Positions 14,129-25,700 of a stretch of 64,000 nucleotides of DNA are shown here, piece by piece. The stretch's first letter is position 1. Each line of letters opens with the position of its first letter. The position numbers and the translations under genes were made by a program. Below the pieces are notes generated by a model. The model did not search any database. It worked only from the letters and a program-made list of their open reading frames with translations, and was not told the origin of the DNA. This DNA comes from Fasciolopsis buskii (lineage: Eukaryota; Platyhelminthes; Trematoda; Plagiorchiida; Fasciolidae), in the NCBI GenBank assembly GCA_008360955.1, contig LUCM01009862.1, forward strand, positions 310,001-374,000. Reading direction: 5' to 3'.

Positions 14129-16585
14129 ACTTCCGAGCTAAGTTCACTTATCTGCGTTGATTTTAGAAAATTGCAAAACTTGCATTTGACAACAATATAT
14201 GAACCCGAGACCGTCCAACTACAGACGCTTTTTACATTTACTAAATTGCCCCTGCCTTTATTTCGTTGCATGACCTCAAATTAAACTAGATGGTTTTGTT
14301 CGAGGATAGGTTTACAACTGAGAATATCCTCTTCTCTTTTAGAGTGAGTGGATAGATAGAGTAAGGTCGAGTTTGATTACGTCAAAACGGCTTCTCTGTG
14401 GCAAGGTTTGGAAACCCGAAATTGTGAGTACCATTTTTCCCAACTGTCCGACTACCTTATTTTTTTATTTCAATAGTCCTAATTGTAAATGTTGTTCTCC
14501 CTTTCTTGCTGCTGTGATAAAACTGATGTTTTTGATGTTTCGCGCCTAATTGTCGCACTTGATGATTCACAGTAATATAATCTTCTCCGTACAAATGAAT
14601 ATATTTTACTCGAAAAAATGTGCCTAAACAAAAGCAATTGATATGTTTGCAACTGCTTATCGTAAAGATCACACGATACGGGTTTTTACGCGCATCTATT
14701 TTTAACTTGGCAACGGTGTCAATCAAATTCGGCTGCTTTAACCTTAACTAGGAATTGAATCGTTATCAGCTTTTCATCATTTGCATCAATACAATTCCAG
14801 TCACCATTCTAGGTAGATACAGTTATCGAGGTCACCGGTCAATTACAAATTCTTCGACTTTTAAGTCAGCAAACTGAGTTCCAATTTTTCTTCCGGACTG
14901 GATTCGTCGGTCGATTTGACCAATTAATTCAGATGAATGAACGTCTTGTTTAATTCCAATGTAATGAAATTGATTAAATTTATCAATTCATTTGCTCTTA
15001 TTTCTAGTTTTACAGCACACTAAATGATCGAACTCAAAGATACTTTGTGAATAAAAAATTAAGTACATAATGGGATCAAAGTTAGTGATCGGGTTCGGGC
15101 AATGAATAAAGACCCTTTTCAGAAGAAATAGATAAATCAAAACCACTTAAGCAAAAGGATGTACAGAAAAACGAAATAAACCAAAGGAATCTCCACACTA
15201 TCACACAGATGAATCTTGGCGCATCTTTGGTGAAATTTACAAAGAAACGATTGTGCAAAGGAAATGTGAGGAATTTGTTTCCCGTTGACCTGCGTCTTAT
15301 TCGCTTGAAACCTGTGTAAACAAGGTTGGTGTGTTTCGCTGATCTTTCTTGATCCCGGGGAGTAGCCACTTTCCGAGAAGTTCACTTCTGTCTGGTTAGG
15401 AACTGTCCTTTTTGATGATCACGAGCCGTTTTTAATTTGTTGTTTGGCTTTCTCATATGAGCACAAACCTGCCTGTTTCTCAAGTTTATGCGCCATTCGA
15501 TCACATACCAAATCGAGCTTGAATTTTTAACCAAATAATATTTTCCAATCACCAGTAAATCGTTTCTCAGACCGTTAAGCTAGAGATAAAACAAAACATC
15601 TACTCATTCATTTTGGTATCCCAATCGTTTGAACTGATTTGCATAATTCGCTATTAATGGCTTCTGCTGTCTGCCCTCTCGTCACATCCCGGTTCGTCTT
15701 TCTGGCACTGTTATCGTATTTCCCGTAGTTACTGTAGGACAGTTGTTTTTCAGTGAACTGATCTAGTGACAGCTCACTTCGAATGGATATTGTATAAATT
15801 CCCATCAATAACATGTATATAACCATTTAAATCAATTTCACACTGTTCGTTGCATTGTTTGGAATGTAGCTAAGAAGGAGATCCATCGAGGAGAGCATAT
15901 AAGCAACCACTCAATGTTGTGATTGTCTTAAAACTTCTACTTTCCTGTCAAGTCAAGCCGCATGGATAATTTACGAAGTCTGAGAGGTGAATATTCACAA
16001 CAAAATATGCGAAGTCAAATAATTATACGATGCAATTAAAAAAAAAATTTCCTCTCGTTGTTCAGGAATTGAGCTTGATTTAAAACAAAACACTACATCC
16101 ATCACTGTACTTAACCAAACAAAAACCCTTTTTCCCTATTCTGAACAACAACTTTTATTACTGAATTTTCTCCCATTAAAAAATGGTTCCGCAGTTTTTG
16201 CCATCTATCAGAATGAAATTCCTGTTCAACCTACTCTCTAAAGAATTATATAGTTTCAGGTGAAAGGTTGGTTGCTGTTTTTGTCCCCCTAGTTACAACT
16301 TGGTTCTATACATTACGTAGCGCAACATATTTTGCTGCTCTGTAAACAATGGGCGAAATCAATCGATTTCGTTATTGAAACTTGAAAAAATGAGGTGTAA
16401 TCGAGCGAGAAAGTGTAATTTTAGTTACTTCTGATGGATAGGAGTCTAAAAAGTGCAAATAAAATTTAAGTCTCCGTTGTCATGTGAAAGTTTGTACGAC
16501 AGGATAACAAAAGCAGGCGAAAATAATCATGTGCCGAAATGAATTTCTAATCACTTACAAGTACGTACATAACTGCCTTGACAGA
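14129..16585. other. Anonymous DNA, no gene recognised
   Basis: AT-rich. Overlapping minus-strand frames of 95 and 82 codons at 15082-15385 use different frames of the same DNA and match nothing I know. Confidence 0.55.
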
Positions 16586-16670
16586 TGTATGCATACACGT
16601 ACATGCACGCTTACATACATGCTGTATGCATGCATACATACATACATTCACATACCCAAACATGCGAACG
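16586..16670 (+). repeat. (CATA/CATG)n imperfect microsatellite
   Basis: Loose array of CATA, CATG and CACG units with an internal GTATGCATGCATAC palindrome near 16624-16637. The 79-codon frame at 16578-16817 rich in His/Thr/Cys arises from it. Confidence 0.9.
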
Positions 16671-17560
16671 CAAACATGCCTCGTGATCTTCACACTTGCA
16701 CGTGAACGCATTCATCCGCGCGATACACTAATTATTTGCCACTACGCTTGCTTGTTGCTTCTCACTCCTAACCATCTGGGCAAATTAAAGGAGAACACTG
16801 TCATCCAATTCCTTTAATATGAACAGAGCTCAAACAGGACGTTGCCACGCATGTCACAGTAAGTTGGTCTGTCCATCTTTACTGCTTAAGCTAGCGAAAT
16901 TAAACACTGAACCAATCTAAAGAAACCAGGACTTGAACCTCTTGGTGTTTCGCAAACAGCCGTTTGTCCCAAATCATATATAATTCCCTGGCCTTTTTCA
17001 CTTTCAACAGCTAACGGTTAATTTGGCTACTTTAGGTGCCGTTTTTAATTATACTTCAGGGCGGAGCTGGCTTATGCTCTTTATGGAACTGCCGAGTGAT
17101 AAATCCAAAATGCCTTGAAGCTGTCGAAAGTTTTCATTACTCGAGAGAAATTTTACCATAAAGAAATAACACTGCTTGACGGATCCGAAATGTCTAAGTC
17201 GAAAAACACCACCACGTGCCTGAAAGAATCCAGTAACCAAAGCGTTTTGCCGAATGCCGAAATCTGAAATAAAATCCACTGCACGTTTCAGGTTTATTAG
17301 CATTCATTTGGGCAAATTCTCTTGTTCTCGGCGAAAAAAATCATCAACTGCAGCAGACAGGGTGTTTATCAGCATTACAATTGTAACAATTAGGTGCTAA
17401 TAGAATATCTGTATATCTGCGTATCGTGTGTTTTGCTTCTTGGAATAATCAAAGGTACGTGCCTGACAGAGGTGGCTCTGGGTACTTATGCGCCCAAAAT
17501 AGTCGCAAATTATGACTGCCCAATCAAGTTCGAAAAGTTCAAATGATTTATTGGTAATCA
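16671..17560. other. Anonymous DNA before LINE copy A
   Basis: Apart from the tRNA-like relic at about 16.93-16.98 kb I see only an 84-codon minus frame (17049-17303) without motifs. Confidence 0.5.
16929..16983 (-). other. Weak tRNA-like promoter relic
   Basis: The minus strand carries GGTTCAAGTCC (complement of 16929-16939), a perfect B box. An imperfect A box TGGGACAAACGG begins at about 16971, only 32 bp away. The spacing is short and no cloverleaf closes. It may be a decayed SINE or chance. Confidence 0.25.
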
Positions 17561-17592
17561 CATCATCGTCGTCATCATCATCACCATCATCG
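17561..17592. repeat. CAT-rich microsatellite tail of LINE copy A
   Basis: An imperfect trinucleotide run of CAT/CGT units lies directly after the conserved 3' box of copy A. On the minus strand it reads GATGATG. Copies B and C end in weaker versions of the same sequence, which argues that it belongs to the element's 3' end rather than being an independent microsatellite. Confidence 0.75.
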
Positions 17593-18045
17593 TTTTTCAG
17601 CGTTAAACATCAAGGCAAGCCTCACTGACCGCTGCCTTTTCCCCAAGGTTAAATTTGTCTATAGAAAGAGTGAATAACCAACGGGAACAGGGAGTAGACC
17701 TACACAGGCGGAAAAAGGTAAGACGCTGCTGCAACCAACATACGAAACACAGTCTAACTGTACAAACGCGCGTGTTTTCAATCATTCTGATTCGACAGAA
17801 AGTGACAACACGATCGCCACTGTTCACGGTTCACTGCCATATTCTTCAGTGCCTCCGGTCAGCATGTCGACGAGTCTTTCGCACCCCAACCACGAAGGCG
17901 TGAGACACCTACATTACCTAACTTCGCTGTACATTTTCTCATCCCATGTTGCCACGTCACTATTTGACTACGAACCGTTGCAAGTATCGGGCGTGTGGTC
18001 AGTGGGAATACTATCGGCAGGCAGAAGGGGCAAATAGATTGGGTT
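17561..18045 (-). mobile_element. 5'-truncated RTE-like LINE tail, copy A
   Basis: On the minus strand this copy encodes the extreme C-terminus of a LINE ORF2, then a 3' untranslated region. Visible in order are VTWQHGM, RLRGWGAKDSSTC, an in-frame TGA (complement of 17859-17861) where relatives have Trp, then ALKNMAVNREQWRSCCHFL and a stop. About 170 bp of non-coding sequence follows. Then comes a box shared with copies B and C (GGGAAAAGGCAGCGGTCAGT on the minus strand) and a GTTTAACGCTGAA stretch, and it ends in a CAT-rich (GATG on the minus strand) tail at 17561-17592. The reverse transcriptase and endonuclease domains are absent, as expected for a 5'-truncated insertion. The 5' limit near 18045 is approximate. 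The A-x-N-R-x-Q-W-R ending is characteristic of RTE-type ORF2 proteins. Confidence 0.78.
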
Positions 18046-18669
18046 GGAGACAGAAGAGACAGGCTTAATAAAAGGGAGAGAACTCTGAGCAGCAGCATAC
18101 TTATCACTACCCACCCCACCTGCGCTCGATGCAATGGGCAACGCGGTCCTGATTATCCTGCGCGACGACCGATGCAGTATGGAATTATTTGTAGGCGTGT
18201 AACTCATGGGGTTTGATGGACGGGTACTGCTAGGGAGTCTAGCCGCTAAGCAGAAGAACGATTAGGATTCTCAACCAAAGCCTTTGGTTTTGACAAGAAC
18301 CTGACAGCAAGGCAGCGGGGCACAGCTGAGTGGATGCCCATCTACTTGGATCAATTAGTCTTCCACTCGTTTTTCTGACTGAGCTGCTAACTCATATCAA
18401 CCCCCAACTTGGAGGACCAAGAGATTACTTCGTCAGGCCTCTACCCATTGACCTTCCAGGCATGATTGGATCTTGGGCTTGAGATAAGCCATCCTGTATA
18501 GCTCGTTGGATCATGGAGGCACGCAAGCCGTCACACCACGTCAAGGTGCAGTCGCGTTGGTAATCACGGCAATAGGTAAATCTTATAGGACTATTTTAAC
18601 TCATTTTAATGGCTTTGGATTGCAAAATACCAAAATGCCGGGAAATTCAAACCCTGACGATCATTCCAT
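18046..18669. other. Spacer between two LINE tails, probably itself repetitive
   Basis: This stretch separates the oppositely oriented LINE tails. From about 18220 to 18560 the base composition is richer in GC than the surroundings, and the sequence runs through short near-coding pieces such as RDYFVRPLPIDLPG and ARWIMEARKPSHHVK broken by stops. I take it as an older interspersed element or untranslated part of the LINE family, but cannot assign it. The 79-codon minus-strand frame at 17968-18207 is not recognised. Confidence 0.35.
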
Positions 18670-19130
18670 AATATGAAGTGGAAAAAAATCTCTCATTCCT
18701 GGAAGAAGCGATGTCGAAGTCAAGAGATGACGTGGCAGAATGAAATGAGAAAATGTGCAGCGAACTTAGATAACTTAAGTGTCTCACGTCATCGAGGTTG
18801 GGACCCGAAAGATCTCCAGCTACTTGGACAGAAGCGCTAAGGGAGATAGCAACGAGCCGTGAACAGTGATACTCACCTTGTCCTTTCTTATGGAGTCAGA
18901 AAAACTGAAAATCTTGCGTTCGTGCAGTTAGACACCATTTTGTTTGTTGGCGGCATTCTTTTATCTTCTCACCTTTGTAAGTCCACTCCAAAATGCATAT
19001 TCACTCTCACTAGTCCAATGTATAACTCTAGGGGAAAGGCCGCAATCAGTGAGGCTTTCCTTCTCGTTTGGCGCCAAACGCTGAACAATGGTGATCGTGG
19101 CGATGATGTTAATGTTGTTGACAATTTTAA
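18670..19130 (+). mobile_element. 5'-truncated RTE-like LINE tail, copy B
   Basis: This is the same family as copy A, on the opposite strand. From 18700 the frame reads WKKRCRSQEMTWQNEM, then SRHRGWDPKDLQ. It shifts frame near 18820 to TWTEALREIATSREQ and ends at TGA (18867-18869), exactly where relatives have the Trp of Q-W-R. A 3' untranslated stretch follows, with the family box GGGGAAAGGCCGCAATCAGT at about 19031-19050, then AACGCTGAACAATGGTGATC and a loose GATG/GTTG tail to about 19130. The 119-codon frame at 18859-19218 is a by-product of this tail, not a gene. Divergence from copy A and one frameshift show both are old. Confidence 0.75.
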
Positions 19131-22100
19131 AATCAGTCAGATCGAGATGAAGATTTTGATTCTTTATGTCACCACTTTTGCCACTTTCTCATCAAGAGTC
19201 ATCGCACACTGTTTATGATAAAATAAAGAATACCTGGCAGTAAAGTTACTTCAACTGCGGTATGTCCCGCTGTTTAAAAACTCAACTCCCCAGCTGAATT
19301 GCTGACAGCGATCCCGAAAGGTGGAAGGTGGCTAGAGTTCGGAATTTAATTAAATTTATTGACTGTGTGAAAATTTTCTAGTGATCTCAGCCTCTTTCCG
19401 TAAGTTCCGCAGATTGTTTGCATAATAGATGACAAATAGTAGATAGCTGTTTTTGCAGGTGAGTCCCACAGCAGTTTACTCTTCTATTCTAATGATGTAT
19501 TTTCTTGTGTTTGAAGTGTGCTAAAGATTACCTTCTATAATATAATTGCTATTGTTGCATTGGATGTAAAAATTTTGCTAGTATGAAATTCTTTTTTAAA
19601 TCCTGAACAGCGCCTATCAAATCAAAAGCTACCTAGTGAAAGTAGCATTTTTCATCTAGCTGGTCAAAAATCATCAGCAACATATTTCCATGGCACAGGA
19701 GGTTTAAAGTCCCTTTGAAATCCCGTTCAAAGTAACACCGTACTGCTCGTTATTTTGATTTGCAGGAAACCACTTCCTTTCGATTAGTCGGTGACAGCTC
19801 CATAAGTGACGTATATTTCAAGTTTAATTGCTTCCTAGGCCAAATCGCTTTCACTGTATTCACCAAATCACATAAGGTCTCAGTAGGTCACCTGTTGTGA
19901 ACAGCCGCAAGACAGCGAGTCACCTCATCACATCACTGCACACATTAACCAGGGAATGAAAACTTATTAACTACATTTCACGCCATTTCGAAGACCAATC
20001 TGACATCCCTTTCAGTCACTTTCCTCTATTCTAAATATTCGCCCTGCAGAAACAGTGCCCCATCCGGCAAAAAACAGAAACATATACTTGATTCAAACGT
20101 CTTAGAAATTAAAAGCAGAGCACAACAACCGCTTCCGAATTGATATGCGAATCCCGGTTGAAAGATGGTGAGTTGAATGCCTTAGCCGTTAAGCCAACCG
20201 GTAGGCTTTCAACGACCCATCGAAAATCAACCCTTGATCATCACTGGATTTTGTACGACACAACACTTTCCCTCATCAAATGACCGATTTCTTTTGTTTA
20301 CATTACTATGCTAACAATCCATAATTCCATGTGCGCATTTTACCCAATGTATACGGTGTATCCATTCTTGGCTTATATTAAAAGTTAGCTCCATATTAAC
20401 GTGGTTTGTTCTCATTTCTGAATAAACATTTGGGGCAAGGTTAACTTAATATAATCCGAATAATTCCTTAATAACGATAACCGGGTTCAATCAAACTGTT
20501 AACAACCCTTCCCCCTAGAGGTCTTAACAGCAACGTGGACCTTTCTAACACACCTGGCAGTAAACGATTCCGATTAGCCCTGATAAATAAAAAAAATTGT
20601 AATTTCTCTAGGGAAAAAAGACTAACCGCACCCACTTTTTGTCGGCTTTAATGGGTGAAAGTGATGGCTATTAGCCAGTCGTCTAATGAATCATTGTACT
20701 TCTCCAGTTAACGGTGAAAGATAATCAACCCAAACTGCAAAATCACCAACAACCGTTTCATTCTTAGACAAAGCATATTAGTTACAACAAAAGCCATGTC
20801 ATAGGACGATACATCCTTTATCGGAGTGCTAGTCTTATCTAACCGACGGAAAGTTCCAACAAATTGATGCGTGCTTCTTGAACGGAGTCTTTATCCGTCC
20901 ACGATTTAAATAACTCAAACGAAACTGCAGTGCAAAGATAAAACACAAATAAACATCATATTGTCACGCAAGATTTCACCTCTTATCCATGTGTTTTCGG
21001 TAGAATAGATTTGTGTTTCAGCAGTAGGGTAAAGTTATGAATGAATTGGCGCAATTATCTAAACCTCGGTTATATTACAAGCTTTTTAAAACCAGAATTC
21101 TTTCTGATATTCGGCCACTGTGATTCATTCAGGACTTCAGCACAGAAGAGAACAGTTACCATAGTGATTTCTTTTTGTCTATCAGTAGACAGAACCACGT
21201 TTTGTTCAAGTTCTTCCCTCAGATAAATATACGCAAAAAAGGGAATACACCTTACACTGCAATACGTTGTGGAACAGCGAAAGTGTAGTATTTTTCGCGA
21301 CTATTTACATGAATCCTGGAAGTTCGACACTTATTTTAATATGAGAGGATAATCAATTTTGCAAATGACTGAGAAGTGCACGTTATTTATTCCTCCTTGA
21401 AACGAAATTATGAATTTTTTATAGGGCAGGTATATCAGTGGTAATATTCTTTTTAGGGTGACAAAAGACATTTCGGCATAACATTTCAAGCTCTGATAAT
21501 GAAGCCGAGTGAATAATCATCTGCCTTTATTACAAGTCTCCAATGAGAAAGGGATAAGGCTTAGGGTTTTAGAGCTTTCAGCTCCAGTATCACGGACACC
21601 GACCACGAACTTCTTCGAGCGGTAATCTACAGTGGGGTCGCGCTTCCGCTTTAAAGCCACATATATAGTCTGTCTACTGTCACGTATGAAGTAGTGAGCT
21701 ACTGATTGTCGAGTTTCTCTAGAGATATTTACAGCTGGTCACACCCAGAGCGACTTCGATGAAAGTCAGGTTTGTAACCATCACCTGAAAAGCACTGCGT
21801 TATTCAAAATAATCAAGTCCTGAGTTTCCCCGTCGAAAAGGAACTTAGGAAATATAGCAGAAAATCACCGGTTTTTCGTCAGGTCATTTGGGAGTTATTC
21901 TTGTTGCTCACACTTAAAGGGTTTGTTTTGGTCCGAACGAAGTTGCGGAGAACAGATAGGAAAATTACTTTATTTAACATTTTTACAATAAACGCGGACT
22001 GATTCATGATTTTCCCCTTATCAACGTCGTAGATGTGATAACGGAGCCAGTTCGACGGAGACTATCCATCAAGCGTTGTGGGTTTTGGCAAAAGTACTTC

Positions 22101-22463
22101 GTATTACCTTTTTTCCTGTTGGGATTTTTGTGGCGTTTTGGGCCTTTCTGGGTAGAAATCTAGTCTTTTTTGTGCCGCATCAAGCATCAAACATGCCCAC
22201 AGACCGATAGAAATCAAGTAAAACTTTCATCCACTCAACTGGGTGAATTTTCGACATCGTACTCATCCGTACATAATGAACTGGTTATCATACTTGCACA
22301 TCGTCCTCGAGACTGTTCTCAGGTGTGCATCACAATAGTAGATATTTTACTCTTCATGGCTGTTAACATTACACAGTTACTCTTCTGAGCACGACGCGAC
22401 ACATAAACCTAACCGGAAAACTAGGTAAAACAAATGAGCTGGTCGGACGGGTGGCCGGTTGAC
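19131..22463. other. Anonymous DNA around the tRNA-like element
   Basis: Apart from the tRNA-like head at 20.13-20.20 kb there is little coding potential: from 19.2 to 21.0 kb no frame of 60 codons exists on either strand. Sequence to the left of the head (19990-20130) could be the body of the same SINE but has no visible second copy. Confidence 0.5.
20130..20203 (-). mobile_element. tRNA-like pol III promoter element, probable SINE head
   Basis: On the minus strand an A box TGGCTTAACGGCTAAGG (complement of 20180-20196) is followed 42 bp later by a B-box-like GGATTCGCATATC (from about 20154). That is close to the A-to-B spacing of a real tRNA. The flanking arms do not pair into a convincing acceptor stem, so this is not a functional tRNA gene. 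It differs from the SINE at 43914 downstream of the head, and no second copy is visible here. A SINE or tRNA relic is the best reading. Confidence 0.5.
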
Positions 22464-22703
22464 TGGATGGATGGATGGATGGATGGATGGATGGATGGAT
22501 GGATGGATGAATGGATGGATGGATGGATGGATGGATGGATGGATGGATGGATGAATGGATGGATGGATGGATGGATGAATGGATGGATGGATGGATGGAT
22601 GGATGGATGGATGAATGGATGGATGGATGGATGGATGGATGGATGGATGGATGGATGGATGGATGGATGGATGGATGGATGGATGGATGGATGGATGGAT
22701 GGG
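22464..22703 (+). repeat. (ATGG)n microsatellite, about 240 bp
   Basis: About 60 tetranucleotide units of GGAT/ATGG run almost without interruption. Four units are changed to ATGA (near 22507, 22552, 22576 and 22612), giving short phased blocks. Because the array lacks stops in several frames it creates long spurious frames on both strands (Trp-Met-Asp-Gly repeats on plus, Ile-His-Pro-Ser repeats on minus). These are not genes. The right flank keeps degenerate GAAT/CATT-like steps to about 22735, as if the array was once longer. Confidence 0.98.
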
Positions 22704-25700
22704 GAGATAGATCACTGAATGAATCATTGATTCAATGGATCCACCTTTTGGTCAGTGAATTAATTAGTGAGCCATTGACTGGCTAACCAGTGGCTAATAA
22801 TCCTGGCAGCAAGGTTGTTGAATAAGCTCTCGAATTTAGGTACACCACAGTTTAGTAATGCAATGGAGATCGCAAATTTGTTGCATTCAGTTAAATAAGA
22901 CCGAGGGGAAAAGCTTTTTATAAGCCTTGATATGGTTACTGTGATAGCTAATGTAATTAAGAATCAAAAATAAACTATTCGTGGGAGTCTTTATAATGTC
23001 ACCTGTTATAAAACGTAAAAAGTAATGAGCAGTCTACACAAATATTCGCTCTCCAATCGCTGGTGCATCCAATCTCCCATTCTTTATCAACAACTCCCAC
23101 TATCCCTGGTGAGAAAAAGACCAAGTCGATCAGGCACCAAAACTCGTTTACTAGATCAGATCGCTTATATAGATTTACTACGGTCAGCACCCAGTGATCG
23201 ACCTATTCGCTGGCCTAATTAATCCATCGTTATTAACCGACATCGTCATGCGATTTCTCTCAGGTGATCGACTGAAATAGAGCTATGTCGCCAAAGTTTG
23301 CCTACCTTTGCTCAGGATGATGGGTATGCTGATTCATCATTCATTACCCTCAAAATCTTAAGATTTAAAGGATCACATGAATTTGCATGTCGGAAGTTCC
23401 AAATCAAACCAGCTATTTAATTTTAACCGCTGTTTCCAAATTATCTCTTACAGTCAGCCATTTGTGTTATAATTTGCCTTCGAATGGCCTAAAATCTTCG
23501 GAATGTGAACAAATGTCATCTCCAAAATTATTTTCAAAGGTTCTGCTCGAGATGGTGTTCTCAGCCCGATAGCGTTCTGAGCAACCTGCAAAAACTTTCA
23601 AAATACCACTTTGGTGACTATTAAAGCTCCCTTTGTTCGGCTACATTCTTGTATCAGGTAAAATCCAGTCGTTTGTGTCCAGATGCATTTATTCATGAGC
23701 TTGTTACCTATAGTATAGTCGGTGAATTTTTGGATATTTTCTACTGACTCCTATCTTCTGTCCCAAATACTTCGTCGTTGTCCACTCCCTTTCAACAACA
23801 TTCTTCATGCGACACAAAATTAATTTTAACAAGTATTTTCCACTATCATGGGCTTTGCTTTTCCACGTACCCTTGGCATCGAAAGATTATCCACCCTCCT
23901 AAATTTAGTGAGGACTCGAATCAGTGATACAAGAGCCTAGTCGTCGGTCTGTACCGAAGGCTCTCTTAAATATTTGTTTAAAACTAGGGCAGGATATCAG
24001 TCATTCTTGTCCTCTTATTTGGAAGACTACGCATTTTTTTCTTGTTAACTTCCGGAGTGGTGCTTTCATTGAGCATTACCTAAAGGTATATCACAAAAAT
24101 GGTGGTCTGTGTATGTTTTATAAACTATTGCAGATCTGAAAAGGTATAACAGTAATGATAATTGTTTGATCGTTAAAGTATTAAAATCAGTACTGCTTAA
24201 TCCAGCGTCAAGGTGCGTCGGGAATGATTTGGGTGGCAGACTGATCCCTATACTACTCAAGTTAATAAGTCAACCATTGGTCCACGGATATAAGTGTATT
24301 GAAGCACCCGCTGAGAATACACCTTCGCTCAAAGACGGTTTCTCTTGTACGCTGCTCGAAACAATAGAATAGCTGGTGGGTTTACAGGGCAATTTTTCTC
24401 TGGTTTGTTCTTTGAACGCTGCTTTTAATAGGTCTCAGAATATAGGATTAACACAAATGGGTGTGAATTTACCCTCATCTTTACAATCAGCAAGATTGAA
24501 TGAGGACTTCGAAACTGCAAATATGGTGTGAATTAATGAATGTAAACCAGTGGGTACTTCGTAAAAGGAATGCTCCACCCACTGGTACATCTCGTATATT
24601 GAGGATTTCAACAAAGGTTGCTCCCCACTGCCGACAGTATGCTATGTAACTCCGTCTGACATTTTATCTAACCAAAACCAACTCCCATACTCTCACTACT
24701 TTCATGCAAACATGTCCCCAAAATGTTCTTCGTGTGATTTGAATCTAGACCTTCTATAAGCAATCCCGAAAAATTAACATGTCGGTATAATGACCAACTT
24801 CATGGCAAATAGGACTCATCTGTAGAGATGTCATCCTATTGAAAATATAATATTCTGAGTGATTTTGTTTAGGTAAATGGTAGCAATGACTCTTCAGAGA
24901 AACACTTGAAGGAATGGTTGTGGCCTTCGACCCCAGAAGCCAAGCTATATTATAAGGTACTAAGTAGTGTATGATGCCCAAGCGTGCATCGGAATTCTAC
25001 ACAGACAAACCACTTCCGTCACTTGAGTCATTTCAGTTATCAAGAAAAGAAGAGACCTAAGCTGCATGTTATCATTTTCTGCTAGTGTTAAAGGCTGCAC
25101 AAACGGTGGCAGAAGAACCGGTGATAGTGGTGGTGATGTTCAAGGTTTTAATGTCTAAAGTCCCAAATCAGACTTCTTTTCTTAATCGCCTAATGCCAAC
25201 CAGTATGCAAATTTTGTTCAATCTCAGCTGTTCAGCGGTCGTCATCGGCAGTGTGTTTCCACACGTGAGTATGCGCCTGTATCACAGATTGTCTGGGCTG
25301 GTGTGCAAATGAGTGATGGACCAAAAGAAGGAGACGGACGGTCGAATTTCAGGGGTAAAGTAAGTATTATGGGGAAGAAATGTTGCTCAACGTTTGTGTG
25401 CCAATCTGCTTACGGAAACTCAAACTCGTCCTCAGTTTCCTGGTGTGCGCGGTCTCACCATTGATACGGACGACATTTTTCATCAGCTAGTTGTTTTGAA
25501 CGACTTGCACGGACTGGCTGTCACATCATTTTTGCATAACTTTGGTCAGGCGAATGTTTCCTCGACCAAATTTCTCAAGGTACTGAGTGAGCCAGATGAC
25601 TGGAAATAAGGCTTCGTTGCCTAAAAAGGATTTGAGCAAAGCGGTAGCTTTTTGCCGTAAAACTGTACGGTCGGTTGGTGGGTGGGTGGACCAAAGGAAT

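Noticed and set aside
17603..18134. Frames on both strands at 17.6-18.1 kb
   Set aside because: The minus-strand ones are broken pieces of LINE copy A and its 3' untranslated region; the plus-strand ones are shadows.
18859..19218. 119-codon plus-strand frame
   Set aside because: It starts in the 3' part of LINE copy B in the wrong register for the ORF2 protein and runs through the 3' untranslated box and tail.
22377..22786. Long frames on both strands (94, 91 and 116 codons) with Trp-Met-Asp-Gly or Ile-His-Pro-Ser repeats
   Set aside because: They are translations of the ATGG microsatellite, which happens to lack stop codons; no gene context.
24547..24585. 9-bp perfect inverted repeat
   Set aside because: Several of this arm length and loop size are expected by chance in 64 kb.
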